Below are positions 8,070 through 13,825 of a stretch of 27,468 bases of DNA, piece by piece; the first letter of the stretch is position 1, and every line of letters starts with the position of its first letter. The translations under genes and the position numbers were made by a program. Source of the stretch: a bacterium UBP1_UBA4783 (GTDB taxonomy: Bacteria; Krumholzibacteriota; Krumholzibacteriia; Krumholzibacteriales; Krumholzibacteriaceae); the NCBI GenBank assembly GCA_002403075.1, contig DHHB01000093.1, positions 57,274 to 84,741 on the forward strand. The letters are read 5' to 3'. Below the pieces are notes generated by a model. The model did not search any database. It was given only the letters and a program-made list of their open reading frames with translations, and had not been told where the DNA came from.

Positions 8070-9873
8070 GGAGCGCCTCGCATATCGCCGCGGCCGTTTT
8101 CGCGCCGATCCCCGGGACGGCCGCTATGTCCTCCGCGTCCGCCCGTTTCAGCGCCTCGACGCTCCCGAACGCCGCGAGAAGGGCCGTGCGCCGCTTTCTC
8201 CCGATCCCCGCGACGCCGTCGAGCCCGGAGCTCCGCATCCGCTTTCCCCGCAGCGAGCGGTGGTATTCCACCGCGAACCGGTGAGCCTCGTTCCGGATCC
8301 GCTGAAGAAGCCGGAGCGCCTGGCTCCGGCGCGGCAGGCGAAGCGGCTCCGCGCGCCCCGCCAGATAGATCTCCTCGTGCCTCTTCGCCAGCCCCGCGAG
8401 CGGTATCGGCCGCATGCCCGAGGCCGCGAGGGCGTCGCCCGCCGCCGACACGTGGCCCTTTCCCCCGTCCACGAGAATGAGGTCCGGGCGGCGTTCTTCT
8501 CCCGCGCCGAGACGCGCGAGACGCCGGGACAGGACTTCGCGCATCATGGCGTAATCGTCCGCGCCTTCCGCACCGCGGATCTTGAACCTGCGATACCCGG
8601 ATTTGAGGGGCGACGCGCGCACGAAGGTCACCATCGATCCGACGGCGTCGCTCCCCTGTATGTTCGAGATGTCGAAGGCCTCGATCCGGGACGGAGTTTC
8701 GGAGAGCCCGAGCGCCTCCTTGAGCTCGCGAAGGGCGGGAACGGACGCGGCGCGCGTGTGCGTCAGCGAAGCGATCTGAAAAGCCGCGTTCTTCACGGCG
8801 AGCGCGACGAGCGCCCTTCGGTCGCCGCGCGCCGGCGTCGAGATCCGCACGCGCCGCCCGGTCCGCTCCCCGAGCCATCGCTCGATGAGGGCGCCGTCCT
8901 CGAGGGCCTCCGGTACGACGATGCGCGGCGGCACGTCGGCCGCTCCGTGGTAGTAGAGCTCGAGGAACGCCTGCAGTATCTCCCGGTCCCAATCGAGATC
9001 GCTCGCCGGAAGCAGGAACGTCTCCTGCCCCAGGATCCTCCCCTCGCGGATTTTGAGAATCACGCCGCACGCCCGGGCCCCTTCCCGCGCGATCGCCGCG
9101 ACGTCTTCGTCGTCTCCTCCGGGGGTCACCGCGTGCTGCCGCTCCGTCACCGACTCGAGCGCGGCGATCTGGTCGCGAAGCGCCGCGGCCTCCTCGTAGC
9201 GCTTCTCGCGCGAGAGCCGCCACATCCGCTCGCGCATCGTCGCGGCGAGGCCGCCGCGTTTCCCCCGCAGAAAGAGCCTGACGTTCTCCGCCGTCTCCCG
9301 GTACTCCCCGGCCCCGATGCGCCCCGTGCAGGGGGCCGGGCAATGCCCGATATGGAAATTGAGGCATTCGCGTCCGCCCGCGCGGCCGGGCGCGGGGCCG
9401 CAATCCCGGAGCGGAAAGACGCGCCGGAGCGTTTTCAGCGTCCTCCGCACGGCGCGCGAGTCGGTGAAGGGTCCGAAGTATTCGGCGCCGTCGTCGTCGA
9501 CGCTTCTCACGAGCAGGAGCCTCGGAAACTCCTCCCGCAGGGTGAGCTTGAGATAGGGATATCGCTTGTCGTCCTTGAGCCTCACGTTGTACCGCGGCCG
9601 GTACTCCTTGATGAGCGTGCACTCGAGAACGAGCGCCTCCACCTCGCTGCCGGTGGCGATGTAGTCGACGCTCCGGGCGGCGTTCATGAGCGCCGCGGTC
9701 TTCGGCTCGAGCGCTTCGGGGCGCTGGAAGTAGCTGCGCACTCGGGCGGAGAGGCTCCTCGCCTTGCCGACGTATATGACCTTCCCCGCGGCGTTCTTCA
9801 TGAGGTAGACGCCGGGGGACGCCGGGAACCCCGCGACGCGGTCCCTCAGATCGCCCTGCTGCGCACTTGACAT
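8056..9873 (-). CDS. uvrC: UvrABC system protein C (excinuclease subunit)
   Basis: UvrC makes both incisions in nucleotide excision repair. The 605-residue protein has the full domain order. A GIY-YIG nuclease (GVYLM 21-25, VIYVGKA 32-38) makes the 3' cut. A cysteine cluster (C158, C170, C178, C182) matches the iron-sulfur ligands reported for UvrC. A UVR helix pair for UvrB binding lies at about 205-240. The RNase H-like domain for the 5' cut carries D401 (EAFDISNIQG) and D469 (LILVDGGKG). A C-terminal double helix-hairpin-helix lies at about 550-600. The ATG at 9873 lies within the -35 box of the divergent rpsT promoter. It is followed by xerD in an overlapping pair. Confidence 0.97.
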   Translation of the reverse strand: MSSAQQGDLRDRVAGFPASPGVYLMKNAAGKVIYVGKARSLSARVRSYFQRPEALEPKTAALMNAARSVDYIATGSEVEALVLECTLIKEYRPRYNVRLKDDKRYPYLKLTLREEFPRLLLVRSVDDDGAEYFGPFTDSRAVRRTLKTLRRVFPLRDCGPAPGRAGGRECLNFHIGHCPAPCTGRIGAGEYRETAENVRLFLRGKRGGLAATMRERMWRLSREKRYEEAAALRDQIAALESVTERQHAVTPGGDDEDVAAIAREGARACGVILKIREGRILGQETFLLPASDLDWDREILQAFLELYYHGAADVPPRIVVPEALEDGALIERWLGERTGRRVRISTPARGDRRALVALAVKNAAFQIASLTHTRAASVPALRELKEALGLSETPSRIEAFDISNIQGSDAVGSMVTFVRASPLKSGYRRFKIRGAEGADDYAMMREVLSRRLARLGAGEERRPDLILVDGGKGHVSAAGDALAASGMRPIPLAGLAKRHEEIYLAGRAEPLRLPRRSQALRLLQRIRNEAHRFAVEYHRSLRGKRMRSSGLDGVAGIGRKRRTALLAAFGSVEALKRADAEDIAAVPGIGAKTAAAICEALHEKK

Positions 9874-9895
9874 CCCCGGGGCCTTTCGTTATGTT
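9867..9895 (+). promoter_or_regulatory. Strong sigma70-type promoter of rpsT
   Basis: A perfect TTGACA (9867-9872), a 17-base spacer and TATGTT (9890-9895) lie just ahead of rpsT. Transcription is predicted to start near 9902, giving a leader of about 20 bases with the GGAGG site. The -35 hexamer overlaps the first codons of the divergent uvrC gene, whose ATG complement is 9871-9873, so the two 5' ends share DNA. Confidence 0.8.
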
Positions 9896-9916
9896 TAGCG
9901 CTTCATGGAGGTGTAA
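9888..9916 (-). promoter_or_regulatory. Candidate uvrC promoter overlapping the rpsT promoter
   Basis: On the minus strand TTACAC (9916-9911), 17 bases and CATAAC (9893-9888) each match four of six consensus positions. The -10 overlaps the rpsT -10 on the other strand by four bases. A start near 9881 would leave uvrC with a leader of only about eight bases. This is a weaker prediction than the rpsT promoter, but there is little other room for one. Confidence 0.4.
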
Positions 9917-9921
9917 CGCTC

Positions 9922-10173
9922 ATGCCGACGCACAAATCCGCGGAGAAACGCATGCGGCAAAACGAAAAACGCCGCGTCGTCAACAAGGCGAAACGCACGC
10001 ATCTTCGCAAGGAACTCAAATCGTTCCGGAGTCTCGAGGCGGGCGAACCGGCGAAGGCGCAGTATCCGCGCGTATCGTCGGAGGTCGACAAGGCGGCGAA
10101 AAAGGGGATCATTCATCCTCGGACGGCCGCGCGCCTGCGGTCCCGGCTTTCGCGGAAGACCCGCACCGCCTAG
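9922..10173 (+). CDS. rpsT: 30S ribosomal protein S20
   Basis: S20 is a small basic protein that binds 16S rRNA early in 30S assembly. The 83-residue product has the typical MPTHKSAEKRMRQNEKRR start, a lysine/arginine-rich helical body and the KKGIIHPRTAARLRSRL end. GGAGG at 9907-9911 lies ten bases before the ATG. It is one of only two plus-strand genes here, divergent from uvrC. Its TAG stop is part of a CTAG in which the stop of convergent proS is also embedded. Confidence 0.96.
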   Translation: MPTHKSAEKRMRQNEKRRVVNKAKRTHLRKELKSFRSLEAGEPAKAQYPRVSSEVDKAAKKGIIHPRTAARLRSRLSRKTRTA

Positions 10174-11873
10174 CCCCGTATACGTTGCACGATCCGGGCG
10201 GCGGCGTCCGCGACGGGGATCTCCTCCGCTCGACGACTCGCCCGGTCGTACAACTCCACCATCCCGTCCTTCAACTTCTTTCCGATGGTGAGCCGAAGCG
10301 GAACGCCGACGAGATCGGCGTCTTTGAACTTCGCGCCCGGGCCGAGATCGCGGTCGTCGAGCAGCGCTTCGATCCCGAGATCCGCGAGCTCCGTCTCGAA
10401 CCGCTCGGCGGCGCCGCGAATGAGGTCGTCGTGCACGTTGACGGGAAGGATGACGATCGGGAACGGGGCGATGGCCGCGGGCCAGACGATCCCCTCGGCG
10501 TCGTGGCTCTGCTCGACCGCGGCGGCCACCATCCGCGAGATGCCGAACCCGTAGCACCCCATGATGAAGTGGCGGGCCGCCCCCGTCTCGTCGAGAAACG
10601 ACGCCGACATCGCCTCCGAATACTTCGTCCCGAGCTTGAAGATATGGCCGACCTCGAGCCCGTTCGATTGCTCCATCGCTTCGCCGCAGCGCGGACAGCG
10701 GTCCCCGCCTCTCGCCCACACGAAGTCGTCGAAACGCTCGACGGCGAAATCGCGGCCCGCCACCACGCCCGAAAGATGGGCGTCCTTTTCGTTCGCGCCG
10801 ACGATCATCGACGCGTAGTCCGTGACGAGATGATCGGCGTATATCGCCGTCCCCGCCGGGAGCCCCACGGGCCCCGCGAAGCCGACGGGAGCTCCCGTGA
10901 GCGCCTCGATCTCCGCCGGCTCGAGGAACCTGATCTGCGGATCGCCGAGCGCGCGCACGAGCTTGATGTCGTTGAGATCCCGGTCCCCCGGGACGAGCAC
11001 CGCGACGGTGCGGTCCCCCGTGCGATAGAGGAGCGTCTTCACGATCTCGCGCGGCGAAACGGACAGGAACCGCGACACCTCGTCCACCGTCGTCGCCCCC
11101 GGCGTGTCGACTCGATCGTATCCGGCGCCCCGTGAGGCGCTCCGCGCGCCCGTCCCCTCCCGCGCGGCGGCGCGCTCCCTGTTGACCGCGTACCCGCATC
11201 CGCAGCTCAGTATCTCGGATTCGCCGTTCTCGGCGAGGACGACGAACTCGTGCGATTCGTTCCCGCCGATGTAGCCCGATTCCGCCTCGACCATCCGGTA
11301 CCGGAGGCCGCACCGCTCGATGATCCGCCGGTAGGCGCCTTCCATGGCGTGGTACGTCTCGTCGAGCGATTCCTCCGTCCGGTGAAAGCTGTACGCGTCC
11401 TTCATGATGAACTCGCGGGCCCGCACGACCCCGTACCGGGGCCGGATCTCGTCCCGGAATTTGATCAGGATCTGGTAGAGGCACTGGGGAAGCGCGCGGT
11501 AGCTCTTCATGTCGTCCCGCGCGATCATCGTGATGACTTCCTCGTGCGTGGGGCCGAGCGCGAAGAGGCGGTCGCGGCTGTCCCGGAGCTTGAAGAGCTC
11601 CGGGCCGAAGCTGTCGAGGCGCCGCGATTCCTCGTAGATCTCGACGGGATGAAGCACCGGCATGAGCAGCTCCTGGCAGCCGATGGCGTTCATCTCCTCG
11701 CGGACGATCGCCTCGATCCGCCGCAGCGCCCGCAGGCCGAGAGGCAGAAAGGTGTAGACCCCCGATGTGAGCTTGCGGATGAGTCCCGCGCGGAGCATGA
11801 GCCGGTGGCTCGGGATTTCCGCCTCGGCGGGATTCTCTTTGAACGTCGGAATGCAGCTTTTCGACCAGCGCAT
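10170..11873 (-). CDS. proS: Prolyl-tRNA synthetase, bacterial type with editing insertion
   Basis: ProS charges tRNA-Pro with proline. The 567-residue protein is the bacterial (E. coli-like) form, about 572 residues in E. coli. The class II core has GPTHEE (107-112), motif 2 in RPRYGVVRAREF (144-155), and motif 3 in GCYGFGISR near residue 440. The INS editing domain that removes mischarged alanine lies between motifs 2 and 3 (about 220-400). A C-terminal anticodon-binding domain starts around ILPVNVHDD. A CPRCGE pair near 405 may be a structural metal site. I chose ATG 11873 because GAGGG lies about seven bases upstream and the protein then begins MRWSKSCIPT, as the family does. An upstream extension of the frame is non-coding. 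Confidence 0.96.
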   Translation of the reverse strand: MRWSKSCIPTFKENPAEAEIPSHRLMLRAGLIRKLTSGVYTFLPLGLRALRRIEAIVREEMNAIGCQELLMPVLHPVEIYEESRRLDSFGPELFKLRDSRDRLFALGPTHEEVITMIARDDMKSYRALPQCLYQILIKFRDEIRPRYGVVRAREFIMKDAYSFHRTEESLDETYHAMEGAYRRIIERCGLRYRMVEAESGYIGGNESHEFVVLAENGESEILSCGCGYAVNRERAAAREGTGARSASRGAGYDRVDTPGATTVDEVSRFLSVSPREIVKTLLYRTGDRTVAVLVPGDRDLNDIKLVRALGDPQIRFLEPAEIEALTGAPVGFAGPVGLPAGTAIYADHLVTDYASMIVGANEKDAHLSGVVAGRDFAVERFDDFVWARGGDRCPRCGEAMEQSNGLEVGHIFKLGTKYSEAMSASFLDETGAARHFIMGCYGFGISRMVAAAVEQSHDAEGIVWPAAIAPFPIVILPVNVHDDLIRGAAERFETELADLGIEALLDDRDLGPGAKFKDADLVGVPLRLTIGKKLKDGMVELYDRASRRAEEIPVADAAARIVQRIRG

Positions 11874-11897
11874 CGATCCCTCTTCGTGAAAGCGTCC

Positions 11898-11927
11898 TTG
11901 TCGCGATCGGCCGTGATTTCGTACAAT
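11898..11927 (+). promoter_or_regulatory. Promoter of the homocysteine methyltransferase/MTHFR gene
   Basis: TTGTCG (11898-11903), an 18-base spacer and TACAAT (11922-11927) give a good match on the plus strand. Transcription would start near 11934, leaving a leader of about 60 bases. The leader holds a small GC-rich hairpin (arms 11964-11968 and 11972-11976) just before the GGAGG at 11980-11984. I see no SAM riboswitch fold despite the methionine link. Confidence 0.6.
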
Positions 11928-11954
11928 ACTACGCGAGGCCCGGCGGGAGCGCAA
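11926..11954 (-). promoter_or_regulatory. Candidate proS promoter, divergent and overlapping
   Basis: On the minus strand TTGCGC (11954-11949), 17 bases and TAGTAT (11931-11926) could drive proS. The -35 is the same hexamer as in the rpsA promoter. The -10 shares two bases with the plus-strand -10 TACAAT. The start would be near 11919, about 45 bases ahead of the proS ATG. Confidence 0.45.
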
Positions 11955-11992
11955 TATCGAACTGCCGCCCGGCGGCTTCGGAGGCGTCCCGG

Positions 11993-13825
11993 ATGGCTGC
12001 GTCCTTTCGCGAAAAGCTCGACGAGGGCGTCGTTCTCTTCGACGGCGGCATGGGGACGATGCTGTACGAGAACGGCGTTTTCATCAACCGCTGCTTCGAC
12101 GGCGTCAACCTCTCGAATCCGTCGCTCGTCGAACGGATCCATCGCGAGTACGTCCTCGCCGGGGCCGAATGCATCGAGACGAACACCTTCGGCGCGAACC
12201 GGTTCAAGCTGAAGCTTCACGGCCTCGACGACCGCCTCGCGGCTATCAACGAAGCGGGGGGCCGCATCGCCCGCGCGGCGGCTGGCCCCGACGTGCTCGT
12301 CGCGGGGGCCGTGGGGCCTCTCGGGATCAGGATCGAGCCGTGGGGACCGACGTCGAACGAGGAGGCCGCCGCCGCCTTCGCCGAGCAGGCGCGCGCGCTC
12401 GTTTCGGGCGGCGTGGACCTCTTCGTGCTCGAGACCTTCGCCGACCTCAACGAGATGCGCGAGGCCATCGCGGGCGTCCGCTCCGCGAGCGGGCTGCCGA
12501 TCGTCGCGCAGATGACCCTCGGCGCCGACGGCCTCGGCCTGTACGGAACCGAGCCGGCCGAGTTCGGCCGGAGGCTCTGCGAGTGGGGCGCCGACGTCGT
12601 CGGCGTCAACTGCTCCGTCGGGCCGAAGATCATGCTCGAGGCGATCGAAATGATGGCCCCCGCCGTCGACCGTCCGCTTTCAGCGCAGCCGAACGCGGGC
12701 GTTCCTCAAAACGTCGAGGGCCGGAACATGTACCTCGCCTCCCCCGAGTACATCGCCGAGTACGCGCGCCGCTTCGCGCAGGCGGGGGTTCGCGTGATCG
12801 GCGGGTGCTGCGGGACGACCCCCGCGCACATCCGGGCGATGCGCGACGCGCTGCGGACCGTGCGGCCGCGCAGGCGCGAGCGGACGGGCGCCGCTCCGGT
12901 TCCCCGGCGCCCCCGGCCGGCGGCGGCCGTCCCGCCGCGCCCGAAGGCGTCGGCCCTCGGGGAAAAGATCGCGTCCGGCCGCTTCGTGCGTCTCGTCGAA
13001 ATCGTGCCGCCGCTCGGATGCGACGCGTCGAAGATCCTGGAATCGGCGCGTTCTCTCGCGTCGGGCGGCGTCGACGCCGTCAACATACCCGACAGCCCCC
13101 GCTCGACCTCGCGCATGAGCCCGCTCGCGCTCGCCGTTCTTCTGCAAAACGCGACCGGCGTCGAGACGCTGCTCCACTACTGCTGCCGCGACCGGAACAT
13201 TCTCGGCATCCAGTCGGATCTCCTCGGGGCGCACGCCCTCGGGCTGCGGAACATCCTCTGCGTCACCGGCGATCCGGTGCGCGCGGCGAGCTACCCGGAC
13301 GCGACGGCGGTCTTCGACGTCGATTCGATCGGCCTCGTGAACGTCGCGGCAGGGCTCAACCGGGGCGAGGATATCGGGGGGCGCGAGGTGGACCCGCCGA
13401 CGTCCTTCCTCATCGGCGTCGGCGTGAATCCCGGCGCGGCGAACTTCGACGAGGAGATGCGGCGATTCGAATGGAAGCTGAAGGCGGGGGCCGATTTCGC
13501 GATCACGCAGCCGGTGTTCGAGCCGGCGGTCTTCCATCGCTTCCGCGAGCGCGTCGCCGGGATGGGCGTCCCCGTGATCGCCGGCATCTGGCCCCTCGCG
13601 AGCTTCCGCAACGCGGAGTTCCTCAACAACGAAATACCAGGTATCGTCGTGCCGGCGCCGGTGCTCGAGAGGATGCGGGGCGCGCCGACGGGGAACGACG
13701 CGGTCCGGGAAGGCGTCGCGATCGCCCGCGAAATCCTCGACGAGCTGCGCCCCCACATCGCCGGCGTGCAGATCAGCGCGCCGTTCGGACGCTACGAATG
13801 CGCCCTCGAGATCGTCAGAAGTTGA
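11993..13825 (+). CDS. yitJ: Bifunctional homocysteine S-methyltransferase / methylenetetrahydrofolate reductase
   Basis: A 610-residue fusion of the YitJ kind. Residues 1-290 are a zinc-dependent homocysteine S-methyltransferase barrel (LFDGGMGTML near 15-24) with zinc ligands C207 (GVNCSVGP) and C272/C273 (GGCCGTTP). A linker of about 30 residues rich in Arg, Pro and Ala follows (291-320). Residues 325-610 are a FAD-dependent MTHFR: VEIVPP with the likely catalytic E336, ILCVTGDP (421-428) and GADFAITQPVF (499-509). The folate-binding and cobalamin domains of MetH are absent. The protein could link methyl-THF formation to homocysteine methylation, but the methyl donor of the first domain cannot be read from sequence. 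GGAGG lies eight bases before the ATG. Its end overlaps the convergent gene at 13815 by 11 bases. Confidence 0.93.
   Translation: MAASFREKLDEGVVLFDGGMGTMLYENGVFINRCFDGVNLSNPSLVERIHREYVLAGAECIETNTFGANRFKLKLHGLDDRLAAINEAGGRIARAAAGPDVLVAGAVGPLGIRIEPWGPTSNEEAAAAFAEQARALVSGGVDLFVLETFADLNEMREAIAGVRSASGLPIVAQMTLGADGLGLYGTEPAEFGRRLCEWGADVVGVNCSVGPKIMLEAIEMMAPAVDRPLSAQPNAGVPQNVEGRNMYLASPEYIAEYARRFAQAGVRVIGGCCGTTPAHIRAMRDALRTVRPRRRERTGAAPVPRRPRPAAAVPPRPKASALGEKIASGRFVRLVEIVPPLGCDASKILESARSLASGGVDAVNIPDSPRSTSRMSPLALAVLLQNATGVETLLHYCCRDRNILGIQSDLLGAHALGLRNILCVTGDPVRAASYPDATAVFDVDSIGLVNVAAGLNRGEDIGGREVDPPTSFLIGVGVNPGAANFDEEMRRFEWKLKAGADFAITQPVFEPAVFHRFRERVAGMGVPVIAGIWPLASFRNAEFLNNEIPGIVVPAPVLERMRGAPTGNDAVREGVAIAREILDELRPHIAGVQISAPFGRYECALEIVRS

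Noticed and set aside
8068..9870. 600-codon open frame exactly opposite uvrC
   Set aside because: Mirror of a firmly identified gene; no domain signature or credible ribosome-binding site.
9889..9898. TTATGTTTA resembling half of a dif site
   Set aside because: No matching left arm at the correct spacing. It is better explained as the rpsT -10 region.
11928..11992. Possible SAM riboswitch ahead of the methionine-related gene
   Set aside because: Only one short GC hairpin is present. The multi-helix core and a terminator or sequestering switch are not visible.
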